The notes under the pieces: model-generated
Database searches by the model: none
What the model saw: the letters and a program-made list of their open reading frames with translations, nothing else
Told to the model about the DNA's origin: nothing
Source: an uncultured Muribaculaceae bacterium
GTDB taxonomy: Bacteria; Bacteroidota; Bacteroidia; Bacteroidales; Muribaculaceae
Assembly: GCA_902494515.1 (NCBI GenBank)
Contig: CABUTS010000008.1
Location: 1-62,431, forward strand
DNA length: 62,431 nucleotides
Direction: 5' to 3'
Made by a program: the position numbers and the translations under genes
In this document: positions 47,111 to 54,670 of the stretch, one piece after another
Layout: the number at the start of each line of letters is the position of its first letter
How positions within the stretch are numbered: position 1 is the stretch's first letter

Positions 47111-48033
47111 AAAGAATACTTGCCATTGTCGGACCGACCGCGACCGGCAAGACCGGATTTGCCGTAGCCACCGCCCGGATGGCTGACGGCGAGATTGTCA
47201 GCGGAGATTCCCGGCAGGTGTACTGCGGCATGGACCTGGGGACCGGCAAGGACCTCGGGGAGTACGGCGAGGTGCCGTATCATCTGATTGACATGGTTCC
47301 GGCCGGGACAAAATATAACCTTTTTCAGTATCTGGCGGATACTGACGCGGCTCTGGAGGATATATCGCGACGCGGAAAGCTCCCTGTGCTTTGCGGCGGC
47401 AGCGGTCTTTATGTGGAATCGCTGCTCAAAGGGCTGCGTCTGCCTCCTGTGCCTGAAAATCCGGAGTTGCGCAACCGATTGAAAGATAAGTCGCTGGAGG
47501 AATTGACCGGAATTCTTGCGGGGATGAAGACGCTCCACAACACCACCGATGTCGACACCGCTCAGCGGGCAATCCGCGCGATTGAAATTGAGGAATATTA
47601 TCTCGCTCACCCCGATCTGGCGGTCGAAGCCAAGGTCGGAACGCCCCGCGAAGCTACGATTATCGGGGTCGACGTGGACCGCGAAGTGCGTCGTCAGCGC
47701 ATCAGCCGACGGCTTGACTCGCGCCTGCGTGAGGGGATGCTCGATGAGGTCCGCCGGCTGCTCGACGATGGTGTCCCCCCCGAGAATCTGATATACTATG
47801 GTCTGGAGTATAAGTATCTTACAGAACATATCCTGGGCAAAACCACCTTCGATGAGATGCATCGGTTGCTTGAAATTGCCATACATCAGTTTGCCAAACG
47901 ACAAATGACCTGGTTTCGCGGAATGGAGCGTCGTGGCTTCAAAATCCATTGGATTGACGGCACGCTGCCGCGCGAGGTTTTTGCCCGTGAAGCCCTGAGA
48001 ATCTATAACGACGAGGCAGTCGCCGCCAAATGA
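47107..48033 (+). CDS. miaA: tRNA dimethylallyltransferase
   Basis: The 308-residue cytoplasmic enzyme adds a dimethylallyl group to N6 of A37 in tRNAs reading UNN codons. The P-loop IVGPTATGKTGFAVA is at residues 7-21. IVSGDSRQVYCGMDLGTGKD contains the catalytic Asp, VLCGGSGLYVESLLKGL and AIRAIEIEEYY follow, and the C-terminal KRQMTWFRGM is typical. Compared with the usual SADSRQ-YRGLDIGTAKP, the GDSRQVYCGMDLGTGKD version marks the divergent MiaA form seen in Bacteroidales, some of which carry two paralogues. It overlaps both neighbours by 4 bp. Confidence 0.9.
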   Translation: MKRILAIVGPTATGKTGFAVATARMADGEIVSGDSRQVYCGMDLGTGKDLGEYGEVPYHLIDMVPAGTKYNLFQYLADTDAALEDISRRGKLPVLCGGSGLYVESLLKGLRLPPVPENPELRNRLKDKSLEELTGILAGMKTLHNTTDVDTAQRAIRAIEIEEYYLAHPDLAVEAKVGTPREATIIGVDVDREVRRQRISRRLDSRLREGMLDEVRRLLDDGVPPENLIYYGLEYKYLTEHILGKTTFDEMHRLLEIAIHQFAKRQMTWFRGMERRGFKIHWIDGTLPREVFAREALRIYNDEAVAAK

Positions 48034-49061
48034 AAAATCATGTTGGAAATACAGAATATGGTGTGTCGCGAGGTGTGACAGAACATGGTGTGTCGCGAGG
48101 TGTGAACTTCAGGATTGCCCTGCTTGTGATGGCTCTGCTCGGGGCTGTTAACCAGGCGTTTGCATTGGGCGGCGAGACTGTGATTGCACAAAAGCAACTC
48201 ACTGCCGGAGATACTCTGACGGTTGATCTGAGCACCGGCAGTCCGGAACTTAAATTTGAAATTTGCGGGGCGTTTTCCAAAGTCCGCTCGGCAAAGGAGG
48301 GGAAACTGAAGGTCGTTTTTCTTGATGAGAACGGCGAGGTTGTTGAATCGGCGTCAGTGCTTCGTTCTGCCAAACTAATGGGTGAGGAAGATACAAAACT
48401 GACAGTGGACGAGAGGGTTGTGGCTGAGGGTGAGACTGTTATGGCTGAGGGAGAGACCGTTGTGGCTGAAAATTACAGTCATACGGATGGAATTTTTGCT
48501 CTCTGTTTCGCTTTTCAGCGCGATTTGACCTGCGAACTGCTCGCAGGGGTGGATGATTATCTGCACGTTCGTCAAACTTCGGTAGCTTCGCTTCCGCGGA
48601 AGGCAAAAATAACCGCTACGGAGTCGTTTATGGTATATGCCGTGAACCTTGATTTCGGTGTGGCAGTCTATGACCGATGCGCGTGGCCTTATCCCGATCG
48701 CAAACCGGAGGAGATGGAGGGAAACAGTGTGGTCGTATATAATTATCTGGACAATGAGGTGAACAATACCCGCGTTCTACGTGGCGGAGATTATTCGCTG
48801 GCCTTAATAGCTAATGGTACAGGCGGTTACAGCCTGTATTATCTCAGCGGGGCAGTTCAGCGCCGGGATGCCTGGCGTCCGGGAATGGCCAAGGGAGAGC
48901 TGAGCCCTACAATTTTCGAAAATCATTATGACCTGAGCTGGCGTGATGCCGATTTTGCCACTGATTTCGATGGGGCGTGGGCTGAATTGCTGGGGAACGG
49001 TGCGATTCTCGTCCTCCATTTTCCCCGGGAAGAAGCTGTTTTGAGATTTTTCCGCCAATAA
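48030..49061 (+). CDS. Exported protein of unknown function with duplicated N-terminus
   Basis: I do not recognise this 343-residue product. A hydrophobic stretch (FRIALLVMALLGAVNQAFALG, about 28-48) looks like a signal peptide. The n-region ahead of it is abnormally long because a 27-bp unit is duplicated in frame (GVSRGVTEHGVSRGV). A second in-frame repeat, VVAEGET/VMAEGET/VVAE at about residues 131-148, comes from a 21-bp unit. The remainder is beta-rich and acidic. ATGA overlap with the miaA stop implies coupling. Initiation at the internal Met of the signal core is conceivable but would leave a poor signal peptide. A strong terminator follows at 49124-49161. Confidence 0.7.
   Translation: MKNHVGNTEYGVSRGVTEHGVSRGVNFRIALLVMALLGAVNQAFALGGETVIAQKQLTAGDTLTVDLSTGSPELKFEICGAFSKVRSAKEGKLKVVFLDENGEVVESASVLRSAKLMGEEDTKLTVDERVVAEGETVMAEGETVVAENYSHTDGIFALCFAFQRDLTCELLAGVDDYLHVRQTSVASLPRKAKITATESFMVYAVNLDFGVAVYDRCAWPYPDRKPEEMEGNSVVVYNYLDNEVNNTRVLRGGDYSLALIANGTGGYSLYYLSGAVQRRDAWRPGMAKGELSPTIFENHYDLSWRDADFATDFDGAWAELLGNGAILVLHFPREEAVLRFFRQ
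48058..48105 (+). repeat. In-frame 27-bp duplication at the start of the 48030 gene
   Basis: ATGGTGTGTCGCGAGGTGTGA occurs at 48058-48078 and again at 48085-48105, an interval of 27 bp. The reading frame used keeps both copies open as GVSRGV. Confidence 0.85.
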
Positions 49062-49074
49062 CTGTATGGCAATC

Positions 49075-49131
49075 TATGGCCGTTTTGGCACATGGAGTGT
49101 GAGTAGTCCCTGAATGGCTGTAAAAAATCCG
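49075..49131 (+). repeat. Dispersed ~57-bp repeat, copy A (left flank of AT-rich cassette)
   Basis: TATGGCCGTTTTGGCACATG and the following TGGAGTG, GAGTA, CCCTGA and TGTAAAAAATC blocks recur in the same order and orientation at 51537-51594. By eye, about 45 of 57 positions agree. It lies 13 bp after the stop of the 48030 gene. Confidence 0.7.
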
Positions 49132-49161
49132 CCAAGCAATAGCAGTTGCTCGGCGGATTTT
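49124..49161 (+). terminator. Strong terminator between convergent genes at 49.1 kb
   Basis: AAAATCCGCC-A-AGCAA (from 49124) pairs with TTGCT-C-GGCGGATTTT (to 49161), 15 bp with one mismatch. It has flanking A and T runs and a further TTGTTTTTTA on the right. It serves the 48030 gene and possibly the convergent 49217 gene. Confidence 0.8.
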
Positions 49162-49216
49162 GGGCTTCCTTTGTTTTTTAGGAAAATTGCTCTACAATAA
49201 TCTCAGCAGACTTATG

Positions 49217-49813
49217 TCATTCAAATTCCGAATATTCAACGCCATTGAAGAAAATGGTCATGTTGAATTCGTCAAATCCCAAAGGAAGGGGATTGTCGAG
49301 TTTGCCAAGCTCTTCTTTGATTGTGGCTATCGGAGTATCTGTCTCAACATATGAAACACCCCCATAGGTGGCTAAAATCTTGCCGTCTTTAACCTCTCCG
49401 AGGTAATATATGGTTTCTGCCGGGAGATTGGTCCGCATCCAGTTTTCTGTTATCAAAACATGTGATTTGTCTATGGGCTCGATAGTCAGATCTCCCTGAA
49501 ACCTGATTTTGTCTTTAGGTTCGTTTGAGGTCAGTCCCTTCTTATAGATTTCGGTGGGAATCGTTTCGTCCCATGTTCTGGTCACCGACTGCGATACATA
49601 CGCCGGCTTGCCTTCGAACTCTATCTTATACCAGCCATCCAACTCTTCAAGACAGGGAAGGAGATCTCCTTTTGCCAAGGTGCCAACCTTAGCTGCAGAG
49701 GTCGAGGCTGATGCACGTAGATTTACGTTGCCTTTGACCGAGGCAACATACTGGGCATGCATGTTGAGTGTTGCAATGCATGCCATGAGGAGAAATGTGA
49801 AAATTGATTTCAT
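49217..49813 (-). CDS. Exported SH3-domain protein
   Basis: The 198-residue protein has a signal peptide ending NMHAQ (about residue 20), then a bacterial SH3 domain at about 22-80. That domain carries the usual GNVNLRASASTSAAKVGTLAKGD and LDGWYKIEFEGKPAYVSQSV segments. The rest (85-198) is a beta-rich region I cannot place. SH3_3 domains bind peptidoglycan or peptides in the periplasm. It is the last gene of a three-gene AT-richer minus-strand cassette and starts 10 nt after the 49824 gene. Confidence 0.82.
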   Translation of the reverse strand: MKSIFTFLLMACIATLNMHAQYVASVKGNVNLRASASTSAAKVGTLAKGDLLPCLEELDGWYKIEFEGKPAYVSQSVTRTWDETIPTEIYKKGLTSNEPKDKIRFQGDLTIEPIDKSHVLITENWMRTNLPAETIYYLGEVKDGKILATYGGVSYVETDTPIATIKEELGKLDNPLPLGFDEFNMTIFFNGVEYSEFE

Positions 49814-49823
49814 AATGTCCCGG

Positions 49824-50636
49824 TTATTTTGTTGTTATTCCTTTGATTATCCAGCTTCCGTCGATAAAATCGAAAGATTCTACGCCGTCGGCCGCAGGGG
49901 ATTCGAAGCCGAGTACATACCCGATTGTTTCGCCACCTTGGACTGCATCCCCCGTTTTCTCAGAGGTGATTCCCTGGATAGATTTTACCGGATATGTTTT
50001 CCCGGTTTTCGGGTCTTTTAGATGCACTTCAGGTCCAGAGCGGAGAAATGAAGTTGCGTATGGCTGGGTGTTTTCATATTCGAAAAAGAGATATGTCATC
50101 TTTCCATTGCTGCTGACAGCATCAATTCTCAGTTTGCCCTTTTGAAGTTCAAGTCCAAGATTTGTCGGGAAAACCGTATGGAATTCTGTTGCGGTTACCG
50201 GAGCCTTGTCAATCTCTATATCGTATAATCCAAAGGTGGATCTTACTGTCTTAACGCTTTCTGGAATCGGAGCGAAATAACATATTACATCTACGTCCTG
50301 CGGGCCATCCGTCTTGAAATCATACCGGTAAGGGTCTTTGGGAATGCCATTGCTGAAAAGCAGCGGATACTTGTGTCCAGTCGCCTCGTCGATGAGATAA
50401 GTATCAACATTCATTTTCTCAGACCATCCTGCCGAGGCATAATCTACATGATAATGAAGGGCAACTTCGGTCAGTTCGCTGATTCGTTTGATGCCTTTAA
50501 GAGTCCAGTGGTCATTGTTGTAGACACTCTTATGAGGCACGGGTGTTTTGTAAACCTTGTCGTCGAAGAAGTCGGCCTTAGCTGTAAAAGCCGGCAAGAT
50601 TAAACATAAGGTAAGAAAAAGAAGTAACTTGCGCAT
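49824..50636 (-). CDS. Exported protein of unknown function
   Basis: This 270-residue product has a clear signal peptide (LLLFLTLCLILPAFTAKA, cleavage near residue 21). The mature part alternates short beta strands with charged turns, includes KGIKRISELTEVALHYHV near residue 48, and ends GSWIIKGITTK. No cysteine-rich, catalytic or membrane motif is apparent. It is in the middle of the three-gene cassette (8 nt after the DUF4878 lipoprotein gene, 10 nt before the SH3 gene), so all three are probably co-transcribed and act in the envelope. Confidence 0.7.
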   Translation of the reverse strand: MRKLLLFLTLCLILPAFTAKADFFDDKVYKTPVPHKSVYNNDHWTLKGIKRISELTEVALHYHVDYASAGWSEKMNVDTYLIDEATGHKYPLLFSNGIPKDPYRYDFKTDGPQDVDVICYFAPIPESVKTVRSTFGLYDIEIDKAPVTATEFHTVFPTNLGLELQKGKLRIDAVSSNGKMTYLFFEYENTQPYATSFLRSGPEVHLKDPKTGKTYPVKSIQGITSEKTGDAVQGGETIGYVLGFESPAADGVESFDFIDGSWIIKGITTK

Positions 50637-50644
50637 GGTGGTTC

Positions 50645-51052
50645 TTATTTAAATCTTTCGAGATACCACTTCCCGTCGACCTTCTCAAGGATAACCCTTG
50701 AAGGGTATTCGCCGTCAAATTCCATGTCGGCGCTTTTAGAATTTTCCGAGAGTTCCGCACCGGTAAACTCTTCAGTAGCTTTTACGAAGGTACGCTCTTT
50801 TTTCTCATAGACTTTGTCGGATTTGTTCTCCGCAGCAATCGCCGACATCTGGTCGCATTGTTTGAGCAGGTGAGTGTTGGTTGGAGCAACAAGTGCTTTC
50901 ATCCCTTCGTAGTCTTTTGTGTCATAACATTCGAGCGCAGCTACAGCTACACTTTGAGGATCGTTGTGGTCCACACTCTTCGAACCACAGGCCGTCAGGA
51001 AGCAAACTGCCATAAAGGCCCATGCCGCAAATTTAAAAACCGATTTTATCAT
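50645..51052 (-). CDS. DUF4878-like lipoprotein
   Basis: The 135-residue protein has a lipobox (FLTAC, lipidated Cys at residue 22) followed by a single cystatin/NTF2-like domain: DPQSVAVAALECYDTKDYEGMKALV, then a helix with KKERTFVKATEEF, and the closing SRVILEKVDGKWYLERF. This pattern fits DUF4878-type lipoproteins. It is the promoter-proximal gene of the cassette. Its upstream region contains a structured RNA and a terminator-like hairpin (51083-51118), so expression may depend on read-through. Confidence 0.8.
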   Translation of the reverse strand: MIKSVFKFAAWAFMAVCFLTACGSKSVDHNDPQSVAVAALECYDTKDYEGMKALVAPTNTHLLKQCDQMSAIAAENKSDKVYEKKERTFVKATEEFTGAELSENSKSADMEFDGEYPSRVILEKVDGKWYLERFK

Positions 51053-51082
51053 GTAGATACGGTATTAGGGGCGCTTGGCTCA

Positions 51083-51301
51083 AAACGACAAGACAAAAAG
51101 AAAACGTGAGCCAACTATGCCACGTCGTAGTTTGAAGGTCCTGAGATAACCTGTGAGCAGATGTAACAATAGCAGCCCACGTTATACGCGTGAGAACCAC
51201 TATGCTTTTCCTTGCTCTGTTTATGAATTTCTCAGGTTCTCAAACTACAAGATAAGCATAACGCTTCTTATTTTGCTAAAATGCAGGGACTGACTTATGC
51301 C
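51083..51301 (-). ncRNA. Candidate structured RNA or leader (6S-like or attenuator-like)
   Basis: On the minus strand GTAGTTTGA (51253-51245) pairs with TCAAACTAC (51136-51128). The helix continues after an internal loop with CCTGAGA/TCTCAGG and, further in, GAGCA/TGCTC, giving a rod with bulges. A hairpin ACGTG...CACGT (51124-51103), followed by TTTTCTTTTTGT, looks like an intrinsic terminator. With a start near 51304 this predicts an RNA of about 210-220 nt. Because the DUF4878 gene begins only about 40 nt beyond, it could instead be a cis-acting leader with a conditional terminator. Identity is unproven. Confidence 0.55.
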
Positions 51302-51311
51302 TGTCCAATTG

Positions 51312-51319
51312 CAAAGTTA
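51312..51319 (-). promoter_or_regulatory. -7 box for the 51.2-kb RNA / cassette
   Basis: TAACTTTG on the minus strand (51319-51312) fits TAnnTTTG; the -33 TTTG is not evident. Confidence 0.5.
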
Positions 51320-51536
51320 ATAAATTTTTCTCAATGTGTTGCCATTCACAGCCCAGAATCTTTGGAAAAATTTCGCAAAAGAATCGAATTAAATTTAACT
51401 AACACTCCCTCAAAATTCTAAAATCAGGCCTTCGTTTTTCGATTTTTTCCAATTAATTCGTACACCGTACGAGTACACTGCTGAATCCGGAATTAGTTAT
51501 ATTACAATTAATTATATGCAATAAAAGAAGATAATG

Positions 51537-51594
51537 TATGGCCCTTTTGGCACGTGGAGTGGAGTATTCAGGGCCCTGAGCGGGTGTAAAAAAT
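51537..51594 (+). repeat. Dispersed ~57-bp repeat, copy B (right flank of AT-rich cassette)
   Basis: The same ordered blocks as copy A at 49075 appear: TATGGCC, TTTTGGCAC, TGGAGTG, GAGTA, CCCTGA, TGTAAAAAATC. Small indels separate the copies. Same orientation as copy A, hence a direct repeat 2.46 kb apart. It ends 3 bp before the stop of the 51598 gene. Confidence 0.7.
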
Positions 51595-51597
51595 CTC

Positions 51598-52095
51598 TTA
51601 ATTGAGGATTAATGGCGTAATTTTCTCTGTAACAGTGTCGTAGGAGATGGCACTGTCGAGGAAATGCACCTGGTATATGCCGGCGTTCCAACTGACGGAA
51701 TAGACGGAATTGAGGTTGTCGGCATCGACGATGTAGGAGTAGAGGGTGCTCGGGAGTTTGTCGTAAAGGAACTGCGTAGGGATGGTTTCGCCGTTGCCGT
51801 TAACGGAAATCCAGACATGTTCTGCGTTGAAGATGATTGTCGCGGAGTGGTCGAGGTTGACGGTGTATGTGCCGCCGGATTCATTGTAGCTGGCCACGCT
51901 CTGGCCGGGGTAATATTCGCTGAGGAAGGATTGAATATCGCGTGGAAGGTTGTTGAAGTCATCGTTATCGCTGCAACTGCTGAAAATCAGCAGGCCGAGG
52001 AGGGCTATGATGGCGATGATTCCTCCTTTGACGGCGCCGCGGGACATCCCCCGCAGGAAGACGGCGGTGTTGGATTTATTGGATTTGCGGATCAT
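51598..52095 (-). CDS. PepSY-like lipoprotein
   Basis: The 165-residue protein has a hydrophobic segment (GGIIAIIALLGLLIFSSC) ending in a lipobox Cys near residue 41. A single beta-lactamase-inhibitor-like PepSY domain follows: LPRDIQSFLSEYYPGQSVASYNESGGTYTVNLDH, later IPTQFLYDKLPSTLYSYIVDAD. The N-terminus is longer than usual; the internal Met at residue 17 (52047) would give a more standard lipoprotein signal. Function of this Bacteroidales family is unknown. It lies between the cassette and the NlpC/P60 gene. Confidence 0.78.
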   Translation of the reverse strand: MIRKSNKSNTAVFLRGMSRGAVKGGIIAIIALLGLLIFSSCSDNDDFNNLPRDIQSFLSEYYPGQSVASYNESGGTYTVNLDHSATIIFNAEHVWISVNGNGETIPTQFLYDKLPSTLYSYIVDADNLNSVYSVSWNAGIYQVHFLDSAISYDTVTEKITPLILN

Positions 52096-52178
52096 AAGTT
52101 GAAACTCGAAAAAAAGTTATTTCTGAGTTTTCAACAAATTATGGCGAGGGTTGGTTCGACACCGATGGGAAGGTCTTA

Positions 52179-53117
52179 TCAGAAATAGAAGCGATGGGCT
52201 GACAGGGACAGGGAGGCGGCGGTGGAGGGATCGATCCGACGGACGGCGATCAGACCGGGATTCTCATAAAGGGGAGAGGCGGGATCAAGAGAGCTGATGC
52301 GCACGCGCGCCGAGGAGTGGATGTAGGTGGAACCTCCCATCGAGATGGCTACATGGGTGATTTTGCCGGTTTTGGTGTTGCCGAAGAAGAGCAGATCGCC
52401 GGCAAGGAATTCCGAGGGGTTGGATTTGTCGATTTTCTGGCCGACGGCAACCTGCTGCGAGGCGTCGCGCGGCATCATGATTCCCTGATTGTAAGCGCAG
52501 ATCTGCACAAGCCCGGAGCAGTCCATCCCTTTCAGCGAGGTTCCGCCCCACACGTATGGCGCTCCCATGAAACGCTGGGCGTAGACAGGCATTTTTGCCG
52601 GGTCGAAGGTCTGCGATGCCCATTTTTCGAGGGGCATGGCAAGTTTTAACCTCAGGTAACCTTCCCGGCCATCGGGGAGTGCGACTCTCAGGAAGTTGTC
52701 GCCCTGTTTGTCGTCGGGGAGAACGGTCAGGATTGATCCGCTGACAAGGTCTGTGACCCGGTCGGCATCCTTAGAGGGGGATGCAAGGAGGTAGACGGTG
52801 CGGTCGGTGCAGACTGCAACTCGCTGTGAATGACGCCAGTGCGCCATGTCGGAGTCGCTGAGCCCCTGCAGGGTGTTGCTGCGGACGAAGCCTTCATATC
52901 CCTCGGGTGTGCGTACTTTCCACCAGTCGCCGTCGGCCGAAAGAACCTTCAGCGGGGTTCCCATCACCACCTGCGACACCTGTTCGGCGGAGTGGCGTCC
53001 CTGACTGCGGAGGCTCGTGACGGAAATTTTGGGCAGCGCCCATGACTGAGCCACGGCGGGGAGAGTCAGACATATTGCAAGAAGGGGAAAGAGGAAAAAT
53101 CGGAGGGCTTTGAGCAT
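52179..53117 (-). CDS. NlpC/P60 family cell-wall peptidase with SH3 domains
   Basis: The start at 53117 (MLKALRFFLFPLLAICL) gives a proper signal peptide ending AVAQS. The 312-residue protein then has two SH3-like regions (about 28-90 and 100-160) and the NlpC/P60 domain. That domain has the catalytic Cys in GTSLKGMDCSGLVQ (near 198), the His in GKITHVAISMG, and a third polar residue in YIHSSARV. It cleaves peptidoglycan stem peptides, typically after D-Glu. This matches Bacteroidales BtP60-like hydrolases. The gene lies 125 bp downstream of glmM, behind a terminator. Confidence 0.94.
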   Translation of the reverse strand: MLKALRFFLFPLLAICLTLPAVAQSWALPKISVTSLRSQGRHSAEQVSQVVMGTPLKVLSADGDWWKVRTPEGYEGFVRSNTLQGLSDSDMAHWRHSQRVAVCTDRTVYLLASPSKDADRVTDLVSGSILTVLPDDKQGDNFLRVALPDGREGYLRLKLAMPLEKWASQTFDPAKMPVYAQRFMGAPYVWGGTSLKGMDCSGLVQICAYNQGIMMPRDASQQVAVGQKIDKSNPSEFLAGDLLFFGNTKTGKITHVAISMGGSTYIHSSARVRISSLDPASPLYENPGLIAVRRIDPSTAASLSLSAHRFYF

Positions 53118-53188
53118 GGCGTGCGGAAGGTTTGGATAAATGACGGCCCGGGATAAAGTGGCGCCGGGAGTAGGAGCTGGAAAAATAT

Positions 53189-53229
53189 AATGCCGCTCAG
53201 CGCCCTGACGCGGGAAGCCAAGCGGCATT
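53189..53229 (-). terminator. Terminator after glmM
   Basis: AATGCCGCT (53189-53197) pairs perfectly with AGCGGCATT (53221-53229). On the minus strand the stem is followed by ATATTTTTCC. It sits 13 nt past the glmM stop. Confidence 0.7.
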
Positions 53230-53242
53230 TAGGGGGTATGGA

Positions 53243-54631
53243 TTATTTGGACAGTGTGGCGATAACCTCCTTGATATCAGCGGCTAACGCGTCGGCTTCC
53301 TCCATAGTGTGGGCTTCGGCGTAGATGCGGATAATCGGTTCGGTGTTGGATTTGCGCAGGTGGACCCATGAGTCGGCGAAGTCGATTTTCACGCCGTCGA
53401 TGTCGGTGATTTTCTCGGAAGCATAGCGCTCCTTTACGGCCTGAAGGATGGCGTCGACATCGATCTGCGGGGTGAGCTGCACCTTGTTTTTGGCGATGGC
53501 ATACTGCGGCAGGGCGGCTTTGATTTCAGAAACTTTCTTGCCGGACTTTGCCATAAGGGTGAGGAACAGGGCGACTCCGACGAGGGCATCGCGGCCGTAG
53601 TGGATTGCGGGGTAGATGATTCCGCCGTTGCCTTCGCCGCCGATAACGGCGCCGGTCTCCTTCATTTTGGTGACGACGTTCACTTCACCTACGGCGGCAG
53701 CCTGATAGGTGCAGCCATGCTTTTCGGTGACGTCGCGCAGTCCGCGTGAGCTGGAGAGGTTCGAGACGGTCGAGCCGGGGGTGTGGGCCAGAACGTAGTC
53801 GGCGATGGCGATGAGGGTGTTTTCCTCGATGAACATTTCGCCGTTCTCCATGACGATTGCCAGTCGGTCAACGTCGGGGTCCACGACGAAAGCCACGTCG
53901 GCGTTCCCCTGCTTCATCAGGTCGGAAATCTGGGTGAGGTTTTCGGGGATAGGTTCGGGGGTGTGGGCGAATTTGCCGGTGGCCTCGCAGTTGAGTTCGA
54001 TGATGTTGCGGACACCGAGGGCGCGGAGGAGCTGGGGAATTACAATACCGCCCACGGAGTTGACGGCGTCGACGGCAACGTTGAAGTTTGCGTCGGCAAT
54101 TGCTTTGGTATCAACGAGATCCAGCGCGAGGACCTGGTCGATGTGGTGGCGGTTCCAGGTGGTGTTCTTGGCTTCGTGGCCGAGACTGTCGACTTCGGCG
54201 AAGGTGTATTCGTCGGCAGCGGCGATGCGGAGCACCTCTTTTCCTTCGGCGTCGTTGAGGAATTCACCCTTTTCGTTGAGGAGTTTCAGGGCGTTCCACT
54301 GCCGGGGGTTATGGGAGGCGGTGAGGATGATGCCGCCGCAGGCATTTTCGCCGACCACGGCCAGCTCGGTGGTGGGGGTGGAGGCCAGGCCGATGTTCAC
54401 CACGTCGAAGCCCATGGCGCAGAGGGTCGAAACAACGAGCCCCTCGACCATCTTACCCGAAAGGCGGGCGTCGCGGCCTACAACGATGACGTTGGAGGTT
54501 TTGGTGGTGGTTTTGCGGATGAGTGTTGCGTAAGCAGCGGTGAATTTCACCACATCGACGGGGCTGAGTCCGTCGCCGGCCTTGCCGCCGATAGTGCCGC
54601 GGATGCCGGAAATAGATTTGATAAGTGACAT
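53243..54631 (-). CDS. glmM: Phosphoglucosamine mutase
   Basis: The 462-residue cytoplasmic alpha-D-phosphohexomutase makes glucosamine 1-phosphate for UDP-GlcNAc. GIRGTIGGKAGDGLSP opens the protein. The phosphoserine loop is ILTASHNPRQWNALK (near residues 99-113), the metal-binding loop is VVDPDVDRLAIV (DxDxDR), the sugar-specificity GGEGNGG is present, and the C-terminal phosphate-binding RKSNTEPIIRIYAEA follows. The GEGNGG loop supports glucosamine over other sugars. It follows the DUF4827 lipoprotein gene by 39 nt. Confidence 0.93.
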   Translation of the reverse strand: MSLIKSISGIRGTIGGKAGDGLSPVDVVKFTAAYATLIRKTTTKTSNVIVVGRDARLSGKMVEGLVVSTLCAMGFDVVNIGLASTPTTELAVVGENACGGIILTASHNPRQWNALKLLNEKGEFLNDAEGKEVLRIAAADEYTFAEVDSLGHEAKNTTWNRHHIDQVLALDLVDTKAIADANFNVAVDAVNSVGGIVIPQLLRALGVRNIIELNCEATGKFAHTPEPIPENLTQISDLMKQGNADVAFVVDPDVDRLAIVMENGEMFIEENTLIAIADYVLAHTPGSTVSNLSSSRGLRDVTEKHGCTYQAAAVGEVNVVTKMKETGAVIGGEGNGGIIYPAIHYGRDALVGVALFLTLMAKSGKKVSEIKAALPQYAIAKNKVQLTPQIDVDAILQAVKERYASEKITDIDGVKIDFADSWVHLRKSNTEPIIRIYAEAHTMEEADALAADIKEVIATLSK

Positions 54632-54670
54632 TCAGTAGAGTGTTTGTCGGTCGGGCTATTCCGTTGAGGA

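Larger units (their letters stand above)
51053..51597. other. 545-bp intergenic region with structured RNA and repeat copy B
   Basis: No protein gene is visible. The left half holds a terminator-like hairpin and a rod-like RNA fold on the minus strand (51083-51301) with a TAACTTTG box at 51312-51319. The middle (51320-51530) is AT-rich without recognisable features except a GTACACCGTAC near-palindrome at about 51460. The right end is dispersed repeat copy B (51537-51594). Confidence 0.65.
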
